Assembly: GCA_021731425.1 (NCBI GenBank)
Contig: JAKFXJ010000008.1
Location: 1 to 17,087 of the forward strand
Origin: Limnohabitans sp.
GTDB taxonomy: Bacteria; Pseudomonadota; Gammaproteobacteria; Burkholderiales; Burkholderiaceae_C
Direction: 5' to 3'
DNA length: 17,087 bases
Part shown: one piece after another, positions 7,491 through 14,344 of the stretch
How positions within the stretch are numbered: the stretch's first letter is position 1
Layout of the letters: each line of letters begins with the position of its first letter
The notes under the pieces: generated by a model
What the model was told of the DNA's origin: nothing
Databases searched by the model: none
Seen by the model: the letters and a program-made list of their open reading frames with translations, nothing else
Made by a program: the position numbers and the translations under genes

Positions 7491-8086
7491 CAACCCGGCT
7501 TGGCCGCCAAAGGCGTGCGGCGTGTGAAGGACAAGGTGACTTCGCCCAGCTTCACGCCCCATTTGCTCATGGTGGCTTTGTTGAGCATGACGCGGTCGTC
7601 CATCAGGTACATCCAGTCGTCAAAGTCGACGTTCCAGACCCGGCCATCGACCGGCAAAGCCAGGGTGTAGCCCCAGCGGAATGCGTTGCCACTGACTTGG
7701 CCCGAGGCCTCGCCCACCACATCGTCGGCGCGGCCGGTGTAACTGCCGTTGGGTCCGGCTTTGAGCTTCCAGACGCGGCGCTGCTTCGTGCCGTCCGAGT
7801 ACACAAAGGCCTCGTCCAACACGCCTTCGTCACCGTTCCAGCTGCAGTCCATCACCACGGTGAAACGTTTGACCACCTGGCCACTGCGGTCGGTGAACAC
7901 GCCCCAGGCGTCGATGGTGCCGGTGAAGTAGGTGCGCAAATCCAGCAGCGGTTTTTCTTGTGCGTACTGTTGCACCTGTGGCCCAGCGCAGCTGGCCACA
8001 AAGGGCGTGGCCGCGACCACAGACAAAGCGCCCAGTCGGCTCAGGGCGGTGCGGCGTTGGATCATGGTGGGGTGGGGTTGTTGCAT
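7490..8086 (-). CDS. DUF3833-family lipoprotein
   Basis: This is a predicted lipoprotein of the DUF3833 family, 198 residues. The leader has a twin-arginine-like pair (QRRTALSRLG) and a lipobox V30-A31-S32-C33, so it is expected to be lipid-anchored on the periplasmic side. The rest is a beta-rich domain of the lipocalin-like type, with blocks such as YFTGTIDAWGVFTDRSG and VWNVDFDDWMYLMDD. I prefer the ATG at 8086 because a GGGAG element lies 6 bases upstream. The ATG at 8122 would give an ATGA overlap with the transporter stop and 12 more residues, and cannot be excluded. The family repeatedly accompanies DUF1365 and cyclopropane-synthase-like genes. Binding or transfer of a modified fatty acid is a reasonable guess, but no biochemical function is established to my knowledge. 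Confidence 0.88.
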   Translation of the reverse strand: MQQPHPTMIQRRTALSRLGALSVVAATPFVASCAGPQVQQYAQEKPLLDLRTYFTGTIDAWGVFTDRSGQVVKRFTVVMDCSWNGDEGVLDEAFVYSDGTKQRRVWKLKAGPNGSYTGRADDVVGEASGQVSGNAFRWGYTLALPVDGRVWNVDFDDWMYLMDDRVMLNKATMSKWGVKLGEVTLSFTRRTPLAAKPG

Positions 8087-8118
8087 AGAAGGCTCCCGTG
8101 TTGTCTGTTCAAAGCGGC

Positions 8119-9459
8119 TCATGCCGAAGGGTGGGCCGAAGGGTGCGCCAATTCAGGCCCCGAAATCAAATCAGGGCGACGCATCAGGCCCGCATACAAA
8201 GCCAGTCCGGCCAAAAGCTTGAGCACACAGGGCAGCAGGCCATAAGCCAGACCCAGCGCCAGCACAGCATCGGCACCTTGCTGGCCTGGGGCATAACCCC
8301 ACAGACCGAGCAATGGCAGCGACAACCCAGCGGCCAAAGCCAAATTGAGTTTGGTGGCCAAATTCCACCACCCCATGAACGCGCCGTCTGTGCGGCCGCG
8401 CTCGCCACAGCGGTCAATCAGCTGGTTGAGCAGGGCACCTGGCACCGTGAGGTCCGCGCCCAGCGCCATGCCCGACAAGGCACACACGACCAAAAACCCG
8501 GTGGTGTCGCCTGCGCCCAATGTGATGACACTCACAAAAGCAAGCACCGACAAAGCCATGCCTGCGGTCCAGGTGCGCAACAGGCCGATGCGGTCGATCA
8601 CCTTGAGCCACAACGGAAACGACAGCGCCCCAGCCGCGAAATACAAACCCAAAAACAACGGCTCCATGGCCTTAGGCGCTTGCAGCAGGTCTTGCACAAA
8701 AAACAGCACCAGCGTGGCGGGCACTGCGCTGGCCAAGCCGTTGAGAATAAAAACCATCAACAAACGGCGAAAACCCGCGTGCTGCCACGGCTGCCAGAGG
8801 CTGCCCACCGCATGACCGGAGACCACAGGGGCGGTCGAGGCCAAGGGGCTGCGTGCCACACGCCGCCAAAAGAACAAGCCCAGCGCCAGCATGATCACCA
8901 GCAAGGCCGTGGTTGGCCCCCAACCCCACAGCGCGGGCAGGGCAGACGCCAGCAAGACCCCCACCAGCGCAAAACCCTCGCGCCAAGCCACCCAGCGGCT
9001 TTGCGCGATGCCGCCCCCGCCTTGCCGCGCCGCCCAGGCCTGGTGCAAGATGCCCAAGCCACTGTAGGCCAGGTGGCTGAGCGTGAGCGCACAAGCCACC
9101 CACACCAGCAAACCCGTAGGCGACAAAGCCACTGCGGGTGGAAAAAACAAAGCCGCAAAACCCAGCGCCACGGCCAGCGCCAACACCACGGCTGCCAGCC
9201 ACACGGCCTGCCACGAATGGCGGTACAACTTGTCGCCCCAACGCCCCAGCCACGGGTCCACCACCGCGTCAATGCTGCGGCTAAGCAAGAGCACGGCGCC
9301 CAAAGCGGCCAGCGTCACGCCGTACTGTTGGGCGTACAAATTGGGCAAATGCACATAGACCGGCAAAGCCACAAAGGCCAGTGGCAAACCCAGCAAGCCA
9401 TACGCAGCCGAGGCTTGGCTCGGCACAGTTGCCGGGGCTGACTGGGCAGCATCACTCAT
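8119..9459 (-). CDS. GPH/MelB-type MFS transporter
   Basis: This is an integral membrane protein of 446 residues with about twelve hydrophobic segments, of the glycoside-pentoside-hexuronide:cation symporter (MelB-like) branch of the major facilitator superfamily. The helix-II region RSIDAVVDPWLGRWGD (61-76) keeps two acids, D64 and D68, which align with the cation-coordinating aspartates of MelB, so cation-coupled transport is likely. It overlaps the chalcone-isomerase-like gene upstream by ATGA and meets the DUF3833 gene downstream. A transporter of this branch is also part of the sigma-E-controlled lipid-modification locus of Rhodobacter sphaeroides, so the cargo may be something other than a sugar, such as a lipid precursor, lysophospholipid or head group. 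That cargo assignment is inference from neighbours only. Confidence 0.92.
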   Translation of the reverse strand: MSDAAQSAPATVPSQASAAYGLLGLPLAFVALPVYVHLPNLYAQQYGVTLAALGAVLLLSRSIDAVVDPWLGRWGDKLYRHSWQAVWLAAVVLALAVALGFAALFFPPAVALSPTGLLVWVACALTLSHLAYSGLGILHQAWAARQGGGGIAQSRWVAWREGFALVGVLLASALPALWGWGPTTALLVIMLALGLFFWRRVARSPLASTAPVVSGHAVGSLWQPWQHAGFRRLLMVFILNGLASAVPATLVLFFVQDLLQAPKAMEPLFLGLYFAAGALSFPLWLKVIDRIGLLRTWTAGMALSVLAFVSVITLGAGDTTGFLVVCALSGMALGADLTVPGALLNQLIDRCGERGRTDGAFMGWWNLATKLNLALAAGLSLPLLGLWGYAPGQQGADAVLALGLAYGLLPCVLKLLAGLALYAGLMRRPDLISGPELAHPSAHPSA

Positions 9460-10076
9460 GGCTGCAAACCTTGCAGCAACTGGGCACGCATTTTGGGTTC
9501 TGACGTGCGCTCATCGAGCCAGATGCCAAAAAACAATCGCGCAAAAGCCGGGTCTTTCACCACACCCACACGCTGCCCGTTGACCCAAAACTCGCCACCC
9601 ACGCCCGGCAGGTTCACGCCCGTGATGCGTTCCCCCGCCGCCACATTGGGAAACAGTTCGCGCATGGCGGTCAGCCAACTTTGCGCTTGGGCGTCACTGA
9701 ACGAACCCACACGCCGCATCTCATCGATCGAGCGGCTGGCAATGGCCGCGCCTTCGAGTTTGCGCAAATACTGCAACTCCAGCGCAAACGGAAACTGCGT
9801 GTAAGCGCTGTGCCGAAAACCCACGGGCGTCCACAAACGGGCGTCGTACACCTCGAAACCCCAGACCCGCAAACGCACGGGCGCGGTCGGCACCACGCCG
9901 CCCAAGCTGGTCACTTCGGGGCGCGAGAAGGCCGCATTCGGGCTGCTCACGGTCGTGCTTTGCGCCCGCACCTCACTTGCCAGGGCCCCCAACAACAGCG
10001 CACAACCCAACACCTGCACGCCCCATGGGTGCAGGCGCGGTGCGCGGATGTTTTGGAGCAAGTGGCTCATGGGCAT
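9456..10076 (-). CDS. exported chalcone-isomerase-like protein
   Basis: This protein of 206 residues has the bacterial chalcone-isomerase-like domain (CHI_3 type). An N-terminal signal peptide is visible (WGVQVLGCALLLGALASEVRA, cleavage after V-R-A and before QSTTV), so it is periplasmic. Blocks characteristic of the fold are LRVWGFEVYDARLW (about 69-82), FALELQYLRKLEG and the late G-x-N-LPG-x-GGEFWVNG region. Plant chalcone isomerase relatives include fatty-acid-binding proteins, so a lipid-binding role is as likely as catalysis. It starts in a TGATG overlap with the methyltransferase stop and its stop overlaps the transporter start in ATGA. An ATG 6 bases downstream (10070) is an alternative start. 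Its place among lipid-modification genes supports handling of fatty acyl groups in the periplasm, though this is not demonstrated. Confidence 0.88.
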   Translation of the reverse strand: MPMSHLLQNIRAPRLHPWGVQVLGCALLLGALASEVRAQSTTVSSPNAAFSRPEVTSLGGVVPTAPVRLRVWGFEVYDARLWTPVGFRHSAYTQFPFALELQYLRKLEGAAIASRSIDEMRRVGSFSDAQAQSWLTAMRELFPNVAAGERITGVNLPGVGGEFWVNGQRVGVVKDPAFARLFFGIWLDERTSEPKMRAQLLQGLQP

Positions 10077-11356
10077 CAGGCCGGTTTGGCCAAAGTGAAC
10101 TGGATCACGTCGATGTTGGCTTCGTCAAAGGCCGCTTCACAATAAGCCAGATAGAACTCCCACAAGCGGATGAAGCGCTCGTCAAATTTCAAGGTGCGCA
10201 CAGTGTCCAGTTGCGCCATGAAGTCTGCACGCCAGCGGCGCAAGGTCTCGGCGTAATCGGGGCCAAAATTCAGCTCGTCCACCACCTGCAGTCCGGCTGC
10301 TTGCGCTTGTTTGCGGAACTCGCTCGGGCTGGGCAAACAGCCGCCCGGGAAGATGTACTGCTGGATGAAATCGGTGGAATGCAGGTAGCGCTCAAACAGC
10401 GCATCGTCGATGGTGATGCTCTGGATGCAGGCGCGGCCACCGGGCTTGAGCATGCGGGCAATGGTCTGGAAGTAGGTGGGCCAATATTCTTGCCCCACCG
10501 CCTCGATCATCTCGATCGAGCACACCGCGTCGTAAGGGCCGTCGTCGATGTCACGGTAGTCTTGCAGGCGCAAGTCAGCACTTTGCTGAACGCCTTGCGA
10601 TTGCATGCGGGCGTTGGCAAACGCCAGCTGCTCGGTGGACAAGGTCACGCCCGTGATGTGTGCACCAAACTCGGTGGTGGCCGCCTCGGCCAATGCGCCC
10701 CAGCCGCAGCCGATTTCCAACACCCGGTCGCCCGGCTGGGCGTTGACCATGCGCAGGGCGCGGCGCACCTTGGCCTTTTGGGCTTCGGCCATGTCTTTCG
10801 TGTGATCGCCTTCGAACCAGGCAGATGAATAGTTCATCGTGCCGTCCAGCCACAGCTCGTAAAAAGCATTGCCCAGGTCGTAGTGCGCGTGGATGTTCTT
10901 GCGGCTGTTGCTGCGGTTGTTGCGGTTGAGCAAGTGCTTGATGCGGTAGAACAAACGTCCCAACCAATGGCCATAAATCGCGCTCTCAATATGGTCGCGG
11001 TTGGCGATCGCCAGGCGCAGCAGGGCGGCCAGATCGGGCGTTGTCCAGTCGCCCGCCATGTAGCCCTCGGCAAAACCAATGTCGCCCGATTTGAGCACTT
11101 CGGTGCAGACATCCCAGCGGTGGATGTGCAGGGCCGCAAAGGGGGCTTCGTGGGTGCCAAACACTTGGCAGTTGCCATCGGGCGCGTGCAGGGTGAGCGT
11201 GCCGATTTTCAGGCGGGTAAGCAGGCCCAGCAAACGTGTGGCGGCCCTGGGCAAGCTGGCGTGCGGGATCTGCGAGGCAGCGCTGACAGCACCCAGGTCA
11301 GTAGCAGAGTTGGCGGTCTTCATCGTGGTGGGCATCCGGTGGGGTCCAGTGTTCAT
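10076..11356 (-). CDS. cyclopropane-fatty-acid-synthase-like SAM methyltransferase, possibly UfaM-like
   Basis: This is a SAM-dependent methyltransferase of the cyclopropane-fatty-acyl-phospholipid synthase family (COG2230), 426 residues, acting on double bonds of membrane phospholipid acyl chains. The SAM loop is VLEIGCGWG (212-220), followed by VTLSTEQ (237-243), LQDYRD (264-269) and YIFPGGCLPS (334-343). Compared by eye with E. coli Cfa, the bicarbonate-site residues C139 and H266 are replaced by S178 and Q312, the histidine of FEHVG is A286, while E285, I314 and Y368 are kept. That argues against ordinary cyclopropanation and for a methylase of the UfaM type from furan-fatty-acid synthesis. 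The start at 11356 gives an ATGA overlap with DUF1365. The extra N-terminal residues relative to E. coli Cfa (382) make up the size difference. Confidence 0.93.
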   Translation of the reverse strand: MNTGPHRMPTTMKTANSATDLGAVSAASQIPHASLPRAATRLLGLLTRLKIGTLTLHAPDGNCQVFGTHEAPFAALHIHRWDVCTEVLKSGDIGFAEGYMAGDWTTPDLAALLRLAIANRDHIESAIYGHWLGRLFYRIKHLLNRNNRSNSRKNIHAHYDLGNAFYELWLDGTMNYSSAWFEGDHTKDMAEAQKAKVRRALRMVNAQPGDRVLEIGCGWGALAEAATTEFGAHITGVTLSTEQLAFANARMQSQGVQQSADLRLQDYRDIDDGPYDAVCSIEMIEAVGQEYWPTYFQTIARMLKPGGRACIQSITIDDALFERYLHSTDFIQQYIFPGGCLPSPSEFRKQAQAAGLQVVDELNFGPDYAETLRRWRADFMAQLDTVRTLKFDERFIRLWEFYLAYCEAAFDEANIDVIQFTLAKPA

Positions 11357-12129
11357 CGGGTCACAAAATCGCGGGGCGGCTCGGGCTTGCGCCAAAACGG
11401 TACTTTTTTCAGCCAAAGCAAAAGCGCATGCCAGTGGATGCGAGCCACCACGCCAAACGTCAGCAGCGGAAAACGCCACATCACACGGCGCAATGCGGCA
11501 GCGGTGGCGGGCTCGAGCACACCGCTCCAGCTGGTGTCGATCAAAGGGCCATCGGCGTCGCCATGGTCCACACGTGCGACGATGCGGTCTTGGCCCTTGT
11601 GGTGGGTGCGCATGAAGCGGAAAAGGTACTCGCCTTGCACATCACAAAAGGGCGAAACATGGAAGACTTTGTGCGCCAACAAGGTTTGGCCGTATTGCGG
11701 CTCGGGCAGCAGGTAGCAGTGCCGTTCACCAAAGGTGTTGTTCACCTCGGCCACGATGGCGGCCAGGCTGCCATCGGCGCGGTGTGCGTACCAAAAGCTC
11801 ACAGGCTTGAAGGCATGACCCAGCACACGGGGGAAAGCCTGCAACCAGACCTCGCCCGTAGCGTCTTCAATGCCTTCGTGCTGCAGCAAGGCATCAAGCC
11901 AAGCCAAGGCCCCACCTGTCTCGGCCGGGCGACCGTCGCCGTGGTCCGCATCGTGGAAGGCAAACCAGGCGCGGCGGTTGATGGCCAGATCGGTGCGACA
12001 CACCCCTGCTTGCACGCTGCGCATGGGCAGCATCAAAAACGCAGTCGGGTAGGCGAAGGCGTGGTGCGCCGGGCGGTGGCGCGTGTGGCGCACCTGGCCC
12101 CAGCCGATGAGCGCGGTGGCAGGGATCAT
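11353..12129 (-). CDS. DUF1365 family protein
   Basis: This protein of 258 residues belongs to the DUF1365 family (COG3496). Family features are the N-terminal GQVRHTRHRPAHHAFAYP block (about 10-27), the central PRVLGHAFKPVSFWYAHR and EVNNTFGERHCYLL blocks, and KVFHVSPFCDVQGEYLFRF. The many conserved His and acid residues could bind a metal. There is no signal peptide. A hydrophobic segment (VVARIHWHALLLWLKKVPFW) near the C terminus suggests membrane contact. It overlaps both neighbours by ATGA, the FAD oxidoreductase before it and the methyltransferase after it, and these three form the invariant core of this locus in many bacteria. A role in the oxidation or oxygen-insertion steps on methylated acyl chains is plausible. 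I cannot assign it to a specific Ufa protein from the sequence. Confidence 0.92.
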   Translation of the reverse strand: MIPATALIGWGQVRHTRHRPAHHAFAYPTAFLMLPMRSVQAGVCRTDLAINRRAWFAFHDADHGDGRPAETGGALAWLDALLQHEGIEDATGEVWLQAFPRVLGHAFKPVSFWYAHRADGSLAAIVAEVNNTFGERHCYLLPEPQYGQTLLAHKVFHVSPFCDVQGEYLFRFMRTHHKGQDRIVARVDHGDADGPLIDTSWSGVLEPATAAALRRVMWRFPLLTFGVVARIHWHALLLWLKKVPFWRKPEPPRDFVTR

Positions 12130-13469
12130 GCGGCCAGTCTGTCCTGAACAGGGCTGGCCTGATCGTGGATGAGTTTGAGCAAAGCGCGGCCCACTTGCAG
12201 ACCCGATTTCAGGCCGTCTTCGTGGAAACCATACCCTGCCCAAGCCCCGGCGTACCAGGTGTGCTGTTGGCCTTGCAGCAAGGGCAAGCGCTTTTGCGCC
12301 TCGATGGCACCCAGGTCAAACACCGGGTGGGCGTAGTCGTATTCACCCACGATGGTGGCTGGATCGATGTCCTGCAAGGGGTTGAGCGAGACCACTACGG
12401 GCTGGTCAAACGGGATGCGTTGCAAACGGTTGAGCAGGTAATGCAGGCACACCCGCGAAGACTCGCGCTCGCTGCTGGCGGCACGTTCGTAGTTCCAGGC
12501 GGCCCAGGTCTTGGGGTTGGCGGGCAACACGCTGGCGTCGGTGTGCAGCACGGCGCGGTTGTCCTGGTAGCGAATGGCCCCCAACAAGCTGCGCTCCTCA
12601 CCAGAGGCCTGTCGCAACATGCTCAGCGCCTGGTCGGTGTGGGTGGCGATGACCACTTGGTCAAAGCGCTCGGCATGGCCGTCGGTGATGATGCGTACGC
12701 CTTGTGCGTCGCGCTCGATCAGGCGCACGGGCGTGTTCAGGCGTTTGTCGTGCACACCTGCCAAAATTTTCTCGACGTAGTTTCGGGCGCCACCCACCAC
12801 GCTGAACCACTGCGGGCGATTCGTCACCTGAATCAGGCCGTGGTTGTGGCAAAACCGGATCATGGTCGCCACCGGGAACTGCAGCATCTGGTCGGTTGGG
12901 CAACTCCAAATGCAGCCCAGCATGGGCAGGAAATACCAGTCGCGAAACGGTTCGCTGAACTTGTTCGTGCGCAAAAAGTCGGACAGGGGCTGCTGCAGCT
13001 CTTTTTCACGTTGCTCTTTGGCGATGCGGGTGCACAGCGCGTTGAAGCGCATCACATCGGCCAACATGCGCCAAAAACGTGGGTTGACCAAATTGCTGCG
13101 CTGCGCAAACACGCTGTTCAGGTCGGTGCCGCTCCACTCCAAGGTTTTGCCATTCAGGGCGCCCGGCACCTTGACCGAAAACGACATGTCGGACGGTGCG
13201 GTCTCTACATTCAGCTCGGCAAACAGGTTAATCAGGTTGGGGTAGGTGCGTTCGTTGAACACCAAAAACCCGGTGTCCACGCCGTGTGTGACCAAGCCTT
13301 GGGGCGTGGGCAGCGTGATGTCCACGGTGTGGGTGTGGCCACCAAAATAGTTGCCCGCTTCGAACACGGTGATGTCGGCATGGTCTTTCAGGGTGTGGGC
13401 CACGGCCAGGCCGGAAATGCCCGAACCCACAATGGCCAGTTTCATACGCGGCTTGCTTGTCTCGCTCAT
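12126..13469 (-). CDS. FAD-dependent oxidoreductase (COG2907, amine-oxidase fold)
   Basis: This is a flavoprotein of 447 residues with the amine-oxidase/phytoene-desaturase-like fold. The N-terminal Rossmann motif is complete: G15-x-G17-x-x-G20 with E37 at the end of strand 2, followed by the FAD-contacting GGHTHT at 43-48. Later blocks include PMLGCIWSCPTDQML and the C-terminal WYAGAWAGYGFHEDGLKSG, where the flavin is closed in. Homologues occur next to DUF1365 and the cyclopropane-synthase-like gene, and a desaturation or oxidation of a methylated acyl chain is the best functional guess. The protein has no signal peptide and acts from the cytoplasm. It overlaps the glutathione-peroxidase-like gene upstream and the DUF1365 gene downstream by ATGA, so the block is translated in a coupled way. 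Confidence 0.92.
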   Translation of the reverse strand: MSETSKPRMKLAIVGSGISGLAVAHTLKDHADITVFEAGNYFGGHTHTVDITLPTPQGLVTHGVDTGFLVFNERTYPNLINLFAELNVETAPSDMSFSVKVPGALNGKTLEWSGTDLNSVFAQRSNLVNPRFWRMLADVMRFNALCTRIAKEQREKELQQPLSDFLRTNKFSEPFRDWYFLPMLGCIWSCPTDQMLQFPVATMIRFCHNHGLIQVTNRPQWFSVVGGARNYVEKILAGVHDKRLNTPVRLIERDAQGVRIITDGHAERFDQVVIATHTDQALSMLRQASGEERSLLGAIRYQDNRAVLHTDASVLPANPKTWAAWNYERAASSERESSRVCLHYLLNRLQRIPFDQPVVVSLNPLQDIDPATIVGEYDYAHPVFDLGAIEAQKRLPLLQGQQHTWYAGAWAGYGFHEDGLKSGLQVGRALLKLIHDQASPVQDRLAA

Positions 13470-14089
13470 GGCTGCGCCTTCAGGGCTTTGTCGATGGCCG
13501 ACAAGAGGGTTTTGCTGTCCGGTCCGATCATGCTGTTGTATTGGTCAATGACCTTGCCGTCGCGGCCGATCAGGTATTTGTGAAAGTTCCAGCGGGGCTT
13601 TTGGCCGGTTTGTGCAGTCAGCTGTTTGAACAAGGGAGCTGCGCCATCGCCCGTGACCTGGGTTTTGGTGAACATCGGGAACTTCACGCCGAAGGTGCTT
13701 TCGCAAAAGGCCGCGATGTCCTTGTTGCTGCCTTTTTCTTGCGCAAAGTCGTTCGACGGGAAACCGAGCACAACCAAACCTTGGTCTTTGTACTGGGTGT
13801 TCAGGGCTTCGAGGCCTTTGTACTGGGAGGTGAAACCACAGAAGCTGGCGGTGTTGACGACCAGCACAACTTTGCCAGCATATTGGCACAGGGACTGGGG
13901 CTTTTCGTCCTGCAAACGCTCAACGGTGTGGTTGAGGATGGCGGGGCAAGCCACCGCGCTAGCGCCCTTTTGCGGGCTGGCTTGCGCGGATTCGATCCCA
14001 AAGCCGAGCACTGCAGCCAAGACGGCCATCAGCAGGCTAGGACCCCATTGTTTTACCCATGAGTGGTTCATTTGCACTTGAAAATTCAT
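13466..14089 (-). CDS. periplasmic glutathione-peroxidase-like thiol peroxidase
   Basis: This is a thiol peroxidase of the glutathione peroxidase family, reducing peroxides, probably lipid or organic ones. Its 207 residues exceed the usual 160-180 because of a signal peptide (LLMAVLAAVLGFGIESAQA) and a short Cys-containing linker (C48, C68). The peroxidatic cysteine is C84 in NTASFCGFT, the WNF motif is at 167-169, and C129 may act as resolving cysteine. In the usual FPCNQF block the sequence is FPSND, so the tetrad glutamine is an aspartate (D114). This suggests thioredoxin-like rather than glutathione reductant use, consistent with a periplasmic site. The start could be 14089 or the ATG at 14071. 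Neither has a strong ribosome-binding site, and 14071 leaves a tidier signal peptide. It is the first gene of the operon and overlaps the FAD oxidoreductase by ATGA. Confidence 0.9.
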   Translation of the reverse strand: MNFQVQMNHSWVKQWGPSLLMAVLAAVLGFGIESAQASPQKGASAVACPAILNHTVERLQDEKPQSLCQYAGKVVLVVNTASFCGFTSQYKGLEALNTQYKDQGLVVLGFPSNDFAQEKGSNKDIAAFCESTFGVKFPMFTKTQVTGDGAAPLFKQLTAQTGQKPRWNFHKYLIGRDGKVIDQYNSMIGPDSKTLLSAIDKALKAQP

Positions 14090-14158
14090 TTTGTGACTGA
14101 TCAGTTTAAACTTCTTTGGTCACATTGTCACGCCAGCCCCTTTTCACCGGAGACGAAC
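14090..14158. promoter_or_regulatory. divergent promoter region with GTGAC half-sites
   Basis: These 69 bases separate the nine-gene minus-strand operon from the DUF2256-photolyase pair and must hold promoters for both. TGTGAC at 14092-14097 and GTCACA at 14119-14124 form a 6-bp inverted repeat with a 21-base spacer, centred on the palindrome GTTTAAAC (14104-14111). TGATCA (14098-14103) is another palindrome. A third GTGAC half-site on the minus strand lies at 14127-14131. The layout fits an operator for a dimeric regulator. I could not match it with confidence to a sigma-E/ChrR or LitR/CarH consensus. GGAG at 14149-14152 is the ribosome-binding site of the DUF2256 gene. Confidence 0.5.
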
Positions 14159-14344
14159 ATGCCCAAAACCTCAGGTTTTAAAGGGAACAAACAGGATTTG
14201 CCGCAAAAGCCTTGCACCGTCTGTGGCCGGGCCATGAGCTGGCGAAAAAGTTGGGCCAAAAACTGGGAGAACGTGCTGTATTGCAGCGACCGCTGCAGAG
14301 CCGACAAATCCAAAAGCCCCAACAGCGACCGAGGTGCCCGATGA
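14159..14344 (+). CDS. DUF2256 Cys4 mini-protein
   Basis: This is a 61-residue basic protein of the DUF2256 family. Four cysteines, C19-x2-C22 and C42-x3-C46, form a likely zinc-ribbon site around the W-R-K-S-W-A-K-N-W segment, which is rich in aromatic and basic residues and could bind nucleic acid or a partner protein. GGAG at 14149-14152 lies 6 bases before the ATG. The stop overlaps the start of the photolyase in ATGA, so the two are produced together. DUF2256 genes are found beside Fe-S bacterial cryptochrome/photolyase genes in many genomes, but I know of no established function. A role as partner or maturation factor of the photolyase is inferred from this fixed pairing. Confidence 0.93.
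   Translation: MPKTSGFKGNKQDLPQKPCTVCGRAMSWRKSWAKNWENVLYCSDRCRADKSKSPNSDRGAR

Noticed and set aside
8098..9441. Long open frame on the + strand opposite the MFS transporter
   Set aside because: Its translation is Gln/His/Arg-rich low-complexity sequence with no family features, typical of the antisense of a high-GC membrane protein gene. The minus-strand transporter is clearly real.
10076..11356. Plain annotation as cyclopropane fatty acid synthase (cfa)
   Set aside because: The family is right, but loss of the C139 and H266 equivalents makes the cyclopropane-forming reaction doubtful, so the symbol was withheld.
12165..13583. 472-codon open frame on the + strand opposite the FAD oxidoreductase
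   Set aside because: It is mirror-frame coding over a well-supported flavoprotein, crosses the overlap with the peroxidase gene and shows no domain.
14092..14124. CRP/FNR-type site in the divergent promoter
   Set aside because: The TGTGA and TCACA-like halves are separated by more than 20 bases instead of 6, so a standard CRP site is not present.
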